64,000 bases of DNA from Pycnococcus provasolii (taxonomy: Eukaryota; Chlorophyta; Pseudoscourfieldiophyceae; Pseudoscourfieldiales; Pycnococcaceae). The notes beneath the pieces are model-generated. The model was not told where the DNA came from, searched no databases, and was given only the letters and a program-made list of their open reading frames with translations. The stretch covers positions 969,501 to 1,033,500 of the forward strand of contig OW568862.1 of assembly GCA_938743325.2 (NCBI GenBank). The letters run 5' to 3'. Each line of letters opens with the position of its first letter. Within the stretch, counting starts at the first letter, position 1. Position numbers and translations under genes: made by a program. Below, piece after piece: positions 21,185 to 32,500 of the stretch.

Positions 21185-21928
21185 TTACACAGCTGCTGCC
21201 GTTGACGACGACGACGACGACGACGACTGGTGCACAGCTTCCACAAGCTTTTCCACATACAAGTTCTGTCGAGGTACTGCGCCAGGAATCTCCTCTCTTA
21301 GCATTTTCACCAACTCGTCGACAGGCAACCACTTGAGCGCACTCACCTCACCCTTGTTTCGTTCCCCTCGAGGGAAGTTTGTGTGGTTCAGCGGTAGCAG
21401 GTACACGTACTCGTACGCATTCCAACCCCCTTTTTTGTGCTTTGCGCTCGGAAACACGCAAACTGGACACAACGCTCTTCGTTCGTCGTCGCTTAGCACG
21501 TGTCCAAGTTCTTCCTCGAGCTCCCTGCTGACGGTGAGCTCCGGCGCTTCGCCCACCTCGCAGTGTCCCGCGCAGCTGACGTCCCAGCAGTTTGGAAACG
21601 TATCCTTGTTTGGCGACCTTCTTTGCACAAGCACAAGATTCGACGCGACGTCCACGACCCACAGGTGCGAAGCTCGACACCAGAGACCTTGTTTGAGCAC
21701 GTTGGCACGCGTGTCGACTCTCTGCACTTCCAGTTTTGACGACGACTGGGTCGTGAGCTCCTCCAAGAATGTGCGCTGGTGCTGCTCTTCGAGCTCGTCG
21801 TCGTCTGAAACGAAGGGCGGTGCGAATACTTCCAGTTTTTCTCCAGGGTCGTTGTTCGCGGAACCTTGACCAGGAGAAGACGTCTTCTCCTCCACCACGA
21901 AAGCGCCGCCGCCGCTGCTGCTGCTCAT
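21185..21928 (-). CDS. Nudix hydrolase
   Basis: Hydrolyses a nucleoside diphosphate linked to another moiety, or rearranges an isoprenoid diphosphate; the substrate is not set by the sequence. 247 residues from ATG 21926-21928. Seen: a Ser/Gly/acidic N-terminus, then QGLWCRASHLWVVD near residue 80, and a complete Nudix box at about residues 117-139 (G-x5-E-x7-R-E-L-E-E-E-L-G, starting GHCEVGEAPE). The GLWCRASHLW segment before the box resembles the Idi-like clade and the N-terminal domain of plant NUDT3-type proteins. The tail ends in Ser and Ala runs. The gene converges on uS11 with a gap of about 150 bases; AACCCC boxes lie about 130-160 bases upstream. Confidence 0.9.
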   Translation of the reverse strand: MSSSSGGGAFVVEEKTSSPGQGSANNDPGEKLEVFAPPFVSDDDELEEQHQRTFLEELTTQSSSKLEVQRVDTRANVLKQGLWCRASHLWVVDVASNLVLVQRRSPNKDTFPNCWDVSCAGHCEVGEAPELTVSRELEEELGHVLSDDERRALCPVCVFPSAKHKKGGWNAYEYVYLLPLNHTNFPRGERNKGEVSALKWLPVDELVKMLREEIPGAVPRQNLYVEKLVEAVHQSSSSSSSSTAAAV

Positions 21929-22408
21929 GAATCTGGCTTCGATCTCTCAGCACAACTGTAATTTTTACATGGCGTGCGCCACCACGCACGGTGACTAATC
22001 CCAAAAAATTACTATGAGGGACAAAACACTAAAAAAAATAAAACCCAAACCCCGAAATTCCAAACCCCAAACCCCAAACCCCGAATTACGGTCCCCATGA
22101 ATAGTCCCTGGAGAACGAAAGCCCATTCAAGAGGGGTACCCCAAACCCACAAAGAAACCCCACATCCATCCATCCCCTTGGAAAACCCATGAATGATCCA
22201 CGCGAAACGGCGAAAGAACGAACCAGTATCCTCCGAGGGCTCTTTGAAGGAAGTGCCCTATCCACTCCCCGGGGGTGCGAAAAGAAACACCTCTTCTGAG
22301 CCACGGAACACGGAGGCTCACCTCCCTCGGGGCTAGCCACCAGGCCGCCACACCATTGTATCCCTCTTATCACATTCTACTTTTTTTACTACGCCTCCGC
22401 CTCCGACG
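21929..22408. other. Divergent intergenic region with AACCCCGAATT motifs
   Basis: About 480 bases between divergent starts of the Nudix and bL12c genes. At 22045-22087 a cluster of CAAACCCC and AACCCCGAAATTC/AACCCCGAATTAC words occurs. The rest (22090-22370) is unique sequence with short open frames on the minus strand that look spurious. Confidence 0.55.
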
Positions 22409-23415
22409 ATGATGATGAAGAACGTCTCACGAACGGTACGTCTACCTGTGTCTTTGATGGTCTTCACTCTGTGCTTTGGTGGGTTGGTTGGGCTTGGTGT
22501 GCTTGCTATTCTTGTTCGCGTGGTTCATTCCTTGTGGGTTCATGATTTTGTGTTTGGTTTTGTGGTGGCTCAAAAGAGAAAAGATAGTATCGAAGTGCGC
22601 ACGCACCGTTGCTGTGTGCACCCGCTCCTCTCCAAAGAGTTGCTGCGTTATGGCAAAAAAGCCATATCATCAGAATTCATATAAGGAAAGAAGCAGCTTG
22701 ATGCTGAAGCGAATAGCCACGCACGGCTCACAGCAACAGCACGCGTTTCTTCGTTCGTCAGTCCGTGGCTCGTTACGCAATAACGAATCCACATGGCGGG
22801 GATTTTGTTTTCCCAAAAAAGAACTGGAAACGTCTTGCGCGACGTGTTGTCCCGTCGTTCGTTCCTGTCGTCACATCAGAAAGAAATAACAAAGTACTAA
22901 CCCTTTATCCCCACTCCCTCAAACGGAAAAAAAATAATAACACTTCGCAGATGACCACGCGCACTGTCGCGCCGCGCCCGGCCATGCGCCGCACCAGGGC
23001 AGTGCCGTCGGTGGTGGTGAAGTCCGCCGCCACGGACGAGATCGTGGAGAAGCTTAAGGACCTGACGCTCCTCGAGGCGTCGGAGCTCGTGAAGTCGATT
23101 GAGGAGACGTTCGGTGTTGACGCGTCCGCGCCGGTCGGTGGAGGCATGGTGATGGCTGCCCCCGGTGCCGGAGGTGGCGACGCAGGTGCTGCCGAGGAGA
23201 AGACAGACTTCACACTGCAGATTGTGGAGGTTGACGCTTCGAAGCGCATTGCTGCGATCAAGGTTGTTCGCTCGCTCACCAGCCTTGGCCTGAAGGAGGC
23301 GAAGGATGCCGTCACGAACCTGCCGTTCGACATCCTCAAGGATCAGCCCAAGGAGGCGTGCGAGGAGGCTCAGAAGCAGCTCGAGGAACAGGGCTGCAAG
23401 TGCGCGATGGTGTAA
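22409..23415 (+). CDS. RPL12: Plastid ribosomal protein bL12c, two exons
   Basis: Plastid 50S stalk protein that recruits translation GTPases. Exon 1 22409-22435 (nine codons) and exon 2 22951-23415 give 163 residues; donor ACG|GTACGT, acceptor CTTCGCAG, and a perfect TACTAAC branch site about 50 bases before the acceptor. Translation could instead begin at ATG 22951, which is the first codon of exon 2, but the branch site argues for the spliced form. Seen: an Arg-rich transit peptide; an N-terminal dimerisation helix region (VEKLKDLTLLEASELVKSIE); a Gly/Ala/Met hinge; and the conserved C-terminal domain with KIAAIKVVRSL-like text (KRIAAIKVVRSLTSLGLKEA) and AVTNLPFDILKD. The last five residues, KCAMV, look like a CaaX box but follow a plastid protein. 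Confidence 0.93.
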
Positions 23416-23610
23416 AGAGGCGCTGGGAGGAATGGTGTCATCCTTTTAACTAGGAAAAATCACAAAATTGTGTTCTGAAAAACAGTCAATCAACAAGTGG
23501 TCCTCGAGACCAACTGTTCCAATCCACTCAAGCACAAGCCTGCTGTGACAGTTGACACGCAACTTCACAACACACAACCTGACAACACAATCTAACGTGT
23601 TTCGCATGTA

Positions 23611-23626
23611 CTTACAGTACTGTAAG
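23611..23626. promoter_or_regulatory. Perfect palindrome CTTACAGTACTGTAAG
   Basis: Two inverted TACAGTA boxes fused head to head make an exact 16-base palindrome. This is the form expected for a site bound by a dimeric protein, and it belongs to the recurring TACAGTA/TACTGTA motif found between genes in this window. Function is inferred only. Confidence 0.4.
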
Positions 23627-23740
23627 TGCAGAGTGTGCTGATGTGATACATAACCTTAGACTTTGGAGTTGGCCTTGGGGCAATGACGCCCTGTCCACGC
23701 TATGATTTACCGTTATTTTGCCGCGTATCCCACCTATCCA

Positions 23741-23774
23741 CATAGTGGCATAGTGGCATAGTGGCATAGTGGCA
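23741..23774. repeat. CATAGTGG tandem array
   Basis: Four consecutive copies of an eight-base CATAGTGG-type unit, nearly identical, in intergenic DNA. Confidence 0.9.
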
Positions 23775-24368
23775 CCTATCTACCACCTAAAAGACCATAC
23801 GATCGCGAAAAAAGTTCTGAACTTCGACGGCCGAGGGTAGGATCGAGTATGTAAAGGTTACCAGGATCAATCGATCGCGTGGCGCATCGCAATTCCAATT
23901 CCAATACAAAAAGAAAGCCATTCTTCGCCGTCTCTCTGATCAAGTGGATCAAGAAGAGTGAAAAAGGCGTTTTCCACTTTTCCATCTTCCTGACCACCTC
24001 TCTCCTCTCCTCTCCTTTTTTATTTGAAACTGAAGTGGTTTCATCTCCTCCTCCTCAAGTCCTCCTTGGGTTAGAAATTAAAATACATATGCCCTCGATC
24101 GGGTCTCGACGCTCGGGAACGGGAAGGCCTTTTATTTACTTTTAGAGTTTTAGGCTGCTCGGTTTTCGTTTTTCCCGTTTTTCCCGTCCCCATGTTTCCC
24201 GTCCCATCCGACGACGAGGTTCGGAGGTGGGAGCAGTGCCAGGTGCCAGGGGAGCAGTTGGCCATCATTCGAGACAATCTGAAACTTCTCTCATTTGATT
24301 CGGGCGGGCGTTACTTAAGTCTTAAGAAGTCCTTAAGAAGTGCCTCTTAAGTGTGTCTTACTCGTAAT

Positions 24369-24944
24369 ATGGCCACGACAACTTCGTCTTCGTGGCAGTC
24401 GTACATACCGCTCTCTGAAAAGCGACCTCCGGGAACGCCCACAGGACGCTCGACGTTTGGGCAGATGCCCGCGTGCGCGTCGCCCGTGCAGGAACCTGAC
24501 GAGTGCAAGCAACTCGCGGCGGACCTGCACAACGCCTTCGCGCTCTTCGGCGGCTCGGACCCGCCCGTACAGAGCTCGCGCGCGAGCTCAAGGACGAACA
24601 GCGCGAGTAGCAGCACAGGATGCCTCTCAGAGAGCGACGCTGGAGACCACAACAAACCGCTCGGCGTGTACGCGGGAGGACGCAGGCGACGTCAAAACGG
24701 ACTCAGCCGGTTCGCGAGGAAGGATGGGCAAGGAAAGCCTGTCGCCCTACCCGCAGCACTCGAGGGACTCGTCAAGTCGGAAGCGGACGTGATGAAGCGC
24801 GGTCGCGACGCGGCTCGCCAGGTGATAGCCTTGCACGGTCGCCCTCCGCGTTCCCCGAGTTGGCCTGGTGAGACGAGTCCGAGCCTGCAGAGGCTGAATT
24901 CGCACGTCACGCGCGCGAACGCGAAGCGCAAGCTTCTGCTCTAA
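24369..24944 (+). CDS. Hypothetical low-complexity protein
   Basis: 191 residues from ATG 24369; six more codons upstream are open but AT-rich. I do not recognise a domain. Seen: a Ser/Thr-rich start (MATTTSSSWQSYIPLSEK), many Pro, Ser and Arg residues, a possible helix near residues 50-62 (CKQLAADLHNAFALFGG), a second helix near 135-160 (AALEGLVKSEADVMKRGRDA), and a basic end ANAKRKLLL. Codon use is GC-rich like neighbours, which supports real coding. TGTAA occurs about 40 bases after the stop. The short spacing of the CTTAAG cluster to the ATG suggests a compact promoter. Confidence 0.6.
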   Translation: MATTTSSSWQSYIPLSEKRPPGTPTGRSTFGQMPACASPVQEPDECKQLAADLHNAFALFGGSDPPVQSSRASSRTNSASSSTGCLSESDAGDHNKPLGVYAGGRRRRQNGLSRFARKDGQGKPVALPAALEGLVKSEADVMKRGRDAARQVIALHGRPPRSPSWPGETSPSLQRLNSHVTRANAKRKLLL

Positions 24945-25237
24945 AACCAGCACCTGTCATCATATAAACACCTGTCATTTTTCCTGTAAGTAACTAAACC
25001 ACCAAAAGGGTTGAAAACGAATGTTCAGACGGACGGACATACATAAACTTACAGTACAGTACAGTGCCATCCATCCTTGGGCGTCGCTTCATTCCAATTC
25101 CGGGAAAATGCAAAGCAGGCCCCCTTTTAGAATTGGAATCTGGTCCTACGACGGATCCCCCACCACCTGCCTTTTTTTTCCCTCCCTTTTCAGCAGCGCC
25201 GCCATTCTCTCCCTCTTTCTCCGTGACATCCACATCT

Positions 25238-26967
25238 ATGGGCGGTGGTCGCGACAAGCGCAAGAAGAACCGGCCGAACGCTGCCAAGCCTTCGGGCGCG
25301 GCGAAAACACTCGCGAAGACGCAAAAGGCGTCGGAAAAAGCAGCGCGACGCCTGGAGTCGCGCGAGGATGACATCGACGCCGCGCTGGCAGCCATCGCGC
25401 TCGAGCAGGCGCGCGCCAAGGAACCCACGGTCACCGTCGAAGAGATCTCTGAACCGCCGTCAAGGAGACTCGCTGCGTCGTTCGTGTCGTACGCAGGCTC
25501 AGGGTCGGGTGACACGCCATCCACGGCTTTCGCGAGGCACCCGTGCATTTTGATGCTCGGCGGCGAGTGGTACGACGTGGAGAAGGACAAGGTGCGCGTG
25601 TACGGAGAACTTTACCGCTACCGAACAGACAAGGGAACGTGGGCGCGCGCGAACTTTGCAGGAAAGGACGTGGCACCCATGCCCAGAAGCAGCCACCAGT
25701 GCGTGATACACAAGCACCAAATGTACGTCTTTGGCGGCGAGTTCACCAGCCCGAACCAAGCGAAGTTTCACCACTTTCGCGACCTGTGGAGGCTGGACCT
25801 GCGCGAGCTCAAGTGGGAACAGCTACCAACCGCGAAGCACGGACCAACAGGTCGCAGCGGGCATCGATGCGTGCAGTATAAGGGTTACATGATTATGTTC
25901 GGCGGATTCTTCGACAACGGGAAGGAGGTGCGCTATTATGACGAGTGCTGGGCACTGCACCTCGAGAGCGCGACGTGGACGCTGCTCAGCGGTGGCGCGG
26001 GAAATGCTAAATTGGCTCTTGCGGCAGGAACAGGCCCGGCGGCTCGGAGTGCATGCCAGGTGTTCATTTCGGAAGACACACTGTACGTATATGGAGGATA
26101 CCACAAGGAGAAGGCGTCGGCGGCACCGTCGTCGTCGAAGAGCGGCGGTGGACGCGGCAACCAAGGAGGCGACGACGAAGATGACGACGACTTTCTTGAC
26201 ATTGGGCGAGGCGTGACACATGCAGACATGTGGTCCCTAGACCTCAAGGCTGCTCTGCCATCGACCGAGAAGGGTGCTTCCAAGGAAGAGGTGGCGTCAT
26301 CGTCCGTCGTGCGCTGGGAACGCATCAAGCGGCAGGGCATGGCTCCCGGTCCGCGTGCGGGATGCGCCATGGTGCTGCACCGAACGCGCGCCGTGCACTT
26401 TGGAGGTGTGCTTGACACCGAGGCGAAGGGTGGTGAGGTGCTCATCAGCGAATTCTTCAACGAGCTGTACGCATTTCAGCTCAAGACGAAGCGTTGGTTC
26501 CCGCTCGCATCCGATCGCACTGCAGAGCAGGAGCAGGTGCAACGCGAGCAGAGGCAAGAGCAGATGGATGCGGCGGGACAGCCGATACGCGCTGATGAGC
26601 ATGCCGTGCGTGCAGCAACTACGATCCAGAGCCACTACCGTGGATACGCTGTGAGAAAAGCGATTCACATTTATCGCATCGGAGGTGTGACCAGCGAGCT
26701 GTTGTACAGCCCAGGATGCGGCTTAGCACCGAAGCGTGCCGTGCGTCCGGTGGGACGGTGCAATGCCATGCTCGCACTGCAGGGAAACCTTCTGTTTCTC
26801 TATGGCGGCATGGTCGAGGTGCGCGGCAAGAAAGGCGACGACCGCGAGGTTGCGCTCGATGACTTTTGGGTGCTGGATGTCGCAAAGCTGGACGGCTGGC
26901 GACGGCTGGCGAAGGGAACCTTCACCGCAGACGATTTGAGAGGATGTGAAGGGCACGAATGGGACAA

Positions 26968-27012
<45 letters not shown>

Positions 27013-27079
27013 TAGCGACAGCGATGACAGCGACGACGACGACGAACCACCTATGCCAGTGCCATTGAGAGGCGTGTAA
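25238..27079 (+). CDS. KLHDC4: Kelch-repeat protein, KLHDC4-like, with IQ motif
   Basis: 613 residues from ATG 25238, chosen because MGGGRDKRKKNRPNAAK matches the basic start of KLHDC4 proteins; the open frame extends 58 codons further but with no family match. Beta-propeller scaffold of unknown precise role. Seen: a Lys-rich N-terminal coil; Kelch blades with LMLGGEWYD, YVFGGEFTSPNQ, GRSGHRCVQYKGYMIMFGG, YVYGGY, and HFGGVLD; the KLHDC4-typical FASPN-like blade; then between blades an IQ calmodulin-binding motif near residues 460-475 (TIQSHYRGYAVRKA), which I do not associate with animal KLHDC4; a further blade LFLYGGM; and a long Asp-rich tail. TGTAA overlaps the stop. Inference: calcium/calmodulin-linked variant. 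Confidence 0.85.
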
Positions 27080-27208
27080 ATCCAAATTATTTGTTCTTTA
27101 TTTTATGATATTTGAAAATGCACACATCACTCTTTATTGTTTTGAATTATCCCACACAGAAGATCACATCCATCCATCCGTCCGTCCGTCCGTCCGTTGT
27201 GCGTGTCG

Positions 27209-28483
27209 TCACCGGAATGCACGCGCCGGAACGCGCCCCGAATTGCTGCCCTTCACGATCACCCTGCGACCATCCATCGACTTGGACGTCTCCGCCGCCG
27301 ACTTGGAATCAGCCTCGGCGCGTTTCTCCTGAAGTGTCATGCTTGAGCGCATGGCACTTGTGAACGTTGGACTTCGGTGCGATTTGAGGTGCGCCGTCGG
27401 AGGTGGGCCCACCTCCGTCGTCACGCCATCTTGCTGGTGATCGATGTCGCCGTCAAATTCGCGCCTGTCCACGAGCTGAAAGCCGACGTCGAACCCCCCT
27501 CCGACGCGCTGGGCGACGTATGCATTGTAGTACTGGAACTGCTTCAGCTTCTCGTCGAGCTCGGTGCACTCCTCCGTCGCGCGACGTATACGCTCAGACA
27601 CCATCTGTGCCTTCACGCCGCAGTCGCCATGAAAGTACTCGTGCCGCGCATACTCTGGCGGAGGTGGGGGTGCTCCCGCACCCGCGTGCCGTGGCGAGCG
27701 TGCGAGGAAGGGCGTTCCCGCGACGCGCTCGAGCGGCTCGCCTTGAACTCCCATGACTGCCTCCGGATGACCGTGCGGTGCCACGAGCGCGTCGTCGGGC
27801 GCCTCCGCGTCCCTGTGTATCCATGCCTGCGATCGCTGTGCCGGCTGTGCGTGTGCCGACGACGCGCGCGCCACGCGAGCACTCGCGGGTCGTTGCCGCG
27901 GTGCCATGGCCGCCGGCCTCGTGCGCTGGTATGCATTCACTTCGAGCTCATCTTGAAAGGACGCAAGCACGCTGTAGAAGCTCAGGTAGTCGGATCGCGT
28001 GCTCTGACTGGAATCTGTGATGAGCGGCACGGCGCTGCGTGGCACGCCACCTTCGTCGAGCGCGGCCATTGCCGCCTTTGGGCATCCAGACGCCGCGAGG
28101 TACTGTGCGCAGAAGAGAACAGCCCGCCGCCTTGCGCCTAGTTTCCGGCTCGTGCAGAACATGTCGTGCAGCGCGCTTGGCGGTAGGATCGCCGCCGGCT
28201 CACTCCACGGCTTGCCTGACGCTGGCCTGACGAGTTCGCCGCTCGCGTCTGTCGCCCTTGTTCTCGCGAGTGCGGCCCGTGCCCTTTCCGCCGCGTTGAC
28301 CGTGCCTGGTCGTTTTGCGTGTTCTCGTGCGGTTCTTCGTTCGTGCGCGTCCTGTCGTAGCTGCAGCACTTGTCGTTGGTGCAGGTGCGCCGCGGCCTCC
28401 TCAGAGGTTGCGGAGGCGAGTACGGCGGGCGCCTCGACTGGGTTGCGCACGTACACGGGAACTGCGAACTCAGTCGCGGCCAT
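27209..28483 (-). CDS. Hypothetical protein, Ala/Arg-rich
   Basis: 424 residues from ATG 28481-28483. No family recognised. Seen: an N-terminal helix-rich region with SEEAAAHLHQRQVLQLRQDA (likely coiled coil, residues 25-55); a possible folded segment near residues 95-175 containing FCTSRKLGARRRAVLFCAQY and SDYLSFYSVLASFQDELEVN; a Pro/Ala/Arg linker; a second coiled-coil segment near 300-325 (ERIRRATEECTELDEKLKQF) followed by YYNAYVAQRVGGGFDVGFQL; and a basic Ser-rich tail. GC-rich codon use and clear amphipathic segments support coding. It converges on the Kelch gene (130-base gap). A ciliary or cytoskeletal role is possible from the coils but is only a guess. Confidence 0.65.
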   Translation of the reverse strand: MAATEFAVPVYVRNPVEAPAVLASATSEEAAAHLHQRQVLQLRQDAHERRTAREHAKRPGTVNAAERARAALARTRATDASGELVRPASGKPWSEPAAILPPSALHDMFCTSRKLGARRRAVLFCAQYLAASGCPKAAMAALDEGGVPRSAVPLITDSSQSTRSDYLSFYSVLASFQDELEVNAYQRTRPAAMAPRQRPASARVARASSAHAQPAQRSQAWIHRDAEAPDDALVAPHGHPEAVMGVQGEPLERVAGTPFLARSPRHAGAGAPPPPPEYARHEYFHGDCGVKAQMVSERIRRATEECTELDEKLKQFQYYNAYVAQRVGGGFDVGFQLVDRREFDGDIDHQQDGVTTEVGPPPTAHLKSHRSPTFTSAMRSSMTLQEKRAEADSKSAAETSKSMDGRRVIVKGSNSGRVPARAFR

Positions 28484-29558
28484 GACAAGGGGAGGTGTGT
28501 GAGACTTGTCCTGTCCTGTACTGGAAGAGACTTGCCACAGGTGGCAGGGTCAGACGAGACGTTCGAGGACCACTGGACCAGTCCTGTCGAGTGTTGACCA
28601 ATCTCACGGTCTCGTGCTTGACCGAATAGTGTAAACTGTAAAGTGGAAAGGTTTACATACTGGAGTCCAGGGCAGATGGCAAAGGGAGATCTTCAACCTT
28701 TCAACTGCCTGAATGACCTGAATGACCGCCGTATGTACTGTACCGTAAAGGTAAGAATACTGTCAAGTCTGTAAGTTCGTCCTTACATAGTTCTACCATC
28801 CATGGAGGTGATCCAACCTAAGTAGGTGGTCGTCCATGGGACAGTGGGAGTGGCCGCAGTGTATTCCTACCACTAGGAAGTAGGAAGTAGGAACCTTGTG
28901 CAAGACACCTCTGTACCACTCTGTGCTTTCTCCAGACTTCTCCTCTGTGGAGTCTGTGCAAGACCACCAGGCAGCTGGCTTGGCACTGGGAATTCCAGGC
29001 TCCTTTGATGTTTGATCAACGACTACTTGCACAGGTCCCTTGATGACCCTTGCACACACCTTGCACAAATGCACAGTTACACACAGGTCTAAATTCTAAT
29101 TAAGGTCTTGCAGCGGAATCTGGTTTTGCAACCTGGTCAGCCTAACCTCCATGGCCTTGCATAAACCTTAAGGTTAGGTGTCTTGCATACCGGCCGCGAA
29201 CTCTTTGTGTGTTTCTTGGCAGGAAGAGCTGTGGTCTGCTTTTCCTGGCCGGAAATTGTTTGACACCTACCCGGTACCCTAGGGGATACTAGGTGAAAGT
29301 GTGAAACCATATCTGCTGCAGGGTAATATTGTCTGGCGCCGGAGCTCGGAGATTGTGACGGGGCACACGTAGCATTACCCGTAACATTTTGCACGTTCCC
29401 CTCTCGCCGCCGCACGTACACCTCCAACCTGGGTTGCGCGCACACTTGCGGGTTGCGGCGCGGGCATACTTGTGGGTCTCGCCGCATCGGAGGGGGCGCG
29501 CGGCAAAACTGCGCGCCGAAGAAGGGGGTTCGACCCGTGGAACGCGTGCATAGAGACC
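28484..29558. other. Divergent intergenic region
   Basis: About 1.07 kb between divergent starts of the hypothetical protein and the Cache receptor. A TACTGTA box lies at 28736. The rest contains many short CTTGCACA/TTGCACAAG words around 28890-29070 and a single TTAAGGTTAGG word near 29168. No gene, tRNA or transposon was recognised. Confidence 0.5.
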
Positions 29559-32500
29559 ATGGCGGCGCGCATTGCTGGCTGGGTGCTCCTCCTCGGGCCT
29601 GCCTTGACGGCGGCGCGCACGTGCGGCTGGGATGGCAACGCAACGGACTTCTCCGCGCCGATTCTGCCCGAGAGGCAAACGCCGAGTAGGCCGAGCAGCA
29701 AGCCGTGCACGGTTGCGGCCGCAGCCGTGTGCGCGTGGCACGACGCGGCGTACATCACAGCGGCGGTGGCGAACGGCGTGAGAGGCGATAAGGGAGGTGG
29801 CAGGTTCACCGAGCAGTGGTTTAGCCAGGACGACATGTCGGAGGGAGCGCCGCGGGTGGTAGGAGGCTTTGCAGGGATGCTTTGCGTCGCGGATGGGAGC
29901 AGGTGCGCGACGTCCGCAGGAGTCAGTACCAAGGGAGACGCCACACCGCTGCGAACGTGGGACGAATACCTCGCCGCCGCGATCCCCTCGTCGGATGAGC
30001 TTAAAGTCGTGACGCTCTCCGTCCTCGCAAAGGAGACGGGAATGACGCTGGCCGCCGCAGCCACCGCGACAGTCGCATCGGCAGCGGACGCTGCAAGAGA
30101 CACCGAACACGGCGTGTGGACAGCCATGCCGCTGTGGTCGTGCGGGGCCGCCTTCAACCTCATCATCCAAAGCTCTTCCCATACTAGCTTCAGCGCTTCG
30201 ACGAAACTCAGGGCGTGCCAAGCAACGCGTGCAGGTTCCGGCGTACCTGAGATCGACCCGAGCATCGTGCTCTTCGCATATCTGCACGTTCGCTTCGTCC
30301 CACCGGATGCTGTCCCGCCCACCTTCATGATTCCCGGCACCGACCCGGACGACCCCGCACACGAACATGCGCGCAGTGATGGCCTCCTGAGCGTGTCGTA
30401 CTTTTTCGACTCCGAGGACGGCGAGATCCTGCCCTGCTCGAGCGGGGAGAGCTCCGCGTGCGCGCAAGCCAACACAGACTTGCTTGTGGGCCGCGCCAAG
30501 ATTGCGCTCGCGGGGTGCGAGACGAGTGATGAGTGCGCCTTCAAGGTGCTCCAAGCCATCACGTGGGACGAGCAGTACACTATCGGCAAGTCCGTCAGTC
30601 GGAACTTTTTCTACGCATTCGTCTGTACGGACGTGGGCGAGATTATCGCGCATGGAGCAGATCCACAGAATGTCGGCAAGAACATTGGCCTGGACTTTGG
30701 CGAGTATGGCGCAGGCGCATGGGAGGCGATCCAAAAAGCTGGCGCTCAGAATAGCGGCTTTGGCGGTGTCGCATCGTACATGTGGCCAACGACGTCGTGC
30801 CAGAAGAGCTATGATATAGACGGCGAATGTGATCCAATTGCCAAGGTATCGAATGTGTTTGCGTGGCACGCGCTGCGACACAAGCTCTTTGTGGGCGTGG
30901 AGTACAACCACATACGGCCCGCGATGGCACCTTTCGACCAGGGCGCTTCAAAAGACACAAGGGACAACAAATGTCCTGATGGCTACGCATCGCCGTGCGC
31001 CGCGAGCGTGTGCGACCGCCTCACGGCGCACGTGGTCAGCGCTCTCAGCATTTACGAGCCCGAGCAGGTGTTTGCGGATATCAACGCTATGTCGCCGGAA
31101 TACATGGAGGGGCAGTTCTACGTGTTTGTCCTCGACAGTTCAACAAGCTCTTTCCTCGCACACGGACAGCTTGGAAATATGGTAAGAAGCCTAACGCTCA
31201 TCGATGCCGTGGCCATGATCGGCCTTACGAACGAACAAATCAATGGCACGGACCTGTTCAATCAGATGCGTGCTATTGCAGGAGGGGGGGGCGGGTACGC
31301 CCGGTACAATTGGACGCACCCTTTGCATGGCGTCAAGCCCAAGCTCAGCTTTCTCCGACAAATCCAGGTTTCGGTGAACAACACGCCAAAGGAGGTGGTC
31401 GTTGGCGTTGGTTTCTCTGTCGCTCCGCTTCCGATTGAGCATAATCAAGGTGCGGGCTGCAATCTCGTACGGATATCGGCATGTTCGCGAAGAATCCTGC
31501 TCGGCGCCGTTGGCTATGCACAGGCTTCCTTGATTGATGCGCTGTCAGTCATTCACCATACAGGTGACGTAGCCGTATACAAGGAATGGCTTGAGGTTTT
31601 GGCGAATGGGACCGCGATCACGAAGTTGATTCCTATGATCGACGGAGATGAGTCAAGCGAATTCGACAACATTCGCCTTTCGCTTATCCATTTCACCGGC
31701 GTCTTGATGTCGTCGAGCGAGCTCGCGCACGACGGGAATGGCACGTGGGGCGTGAGGTACCCGCATGGCCTTCTCCAGAACCTTCTTTTCGACGAAAGCC
31801 GCACCATTGTTGGGGAGGATCTGCTTCAGGCGTGGACATCCATGAGCCTATCGGGCGGGGGCTTTGTTCGAGACGAGCTGATACGCAGGTACTCCGACCC
31901 GACGCTTACCGACCGCACGCCGAGATACGCATTAGTGTCATCTGAGATTTGCCACGTCGAGCTGTTCATTGGGGGGAGTAATTGCGCGATGATCGTCGCC
32001 GAGCAGCTCGACCTTGGCTGTGGTGAGGGCTCGATTCTCGTCGACGATTCGTGCGTCGAATGCCCCGCAGGGACGCATCACGCGAGCCCGGGAGATGCGG
32101 TGTGCACGCCTTGCCCGGCAGGCTCGTTCACGGCGTTTCCAGGGCGCACTGAGTGCACCTTGTGTGCTGAGCTACCGGACGCGCAGTTTCGATACCAGAA
32201 CAGCACGAACGCAACGAGTTGCGATCTGTGTCCAAAAAACACAGTTCGGTTTCTAACCGATCCAGCGACGAGCTTAGATGAGTGCCACTGCGTCGTCGGA
32301 TTCTTTCAGCGGGAGCGAGCGCCATTTGGAAGGGAGTGCGAACCTTGTCCGGAAGGCGGGACGTGCTTGGGCGCGGAAGAGCGGACGAACCGCGACCCAT
32401 ATCCCTTGCCGGGTTACTTTGGACTGAAGGATCACCCACACATGTTCGTCGAGTGTGACCTTGGAGAGAAGAACTGCATCGGCGGAGAGAGCTTTCTTTG

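Larger units (their letters stand above)
23416..24368. other. Intergenic region with palindrome, CATAGTGG array and CTTAAG cluster
   Basis: About 950 bases. It holds a perfect 16-base palindrome, a tandem CATAGTGG array, and just before the next ATG a cluster of four CTTAAG words at 24313-24355. No gene was recognised. Confidence 0.5.

Noticed and set aside
23401-23415. CaaX box CAMV at end of bL12c
   Set aside because: The protein carries a plastid transit peptide and acts in the stroma, so prenylation is unlikely.
29510-29545. GGGTTCGACCC tRNA T-loop-like sequence
   Set aside because: No matching acceptor stem, anticodon arm or D-loop was found around it; it lies just before the receptor ATG.
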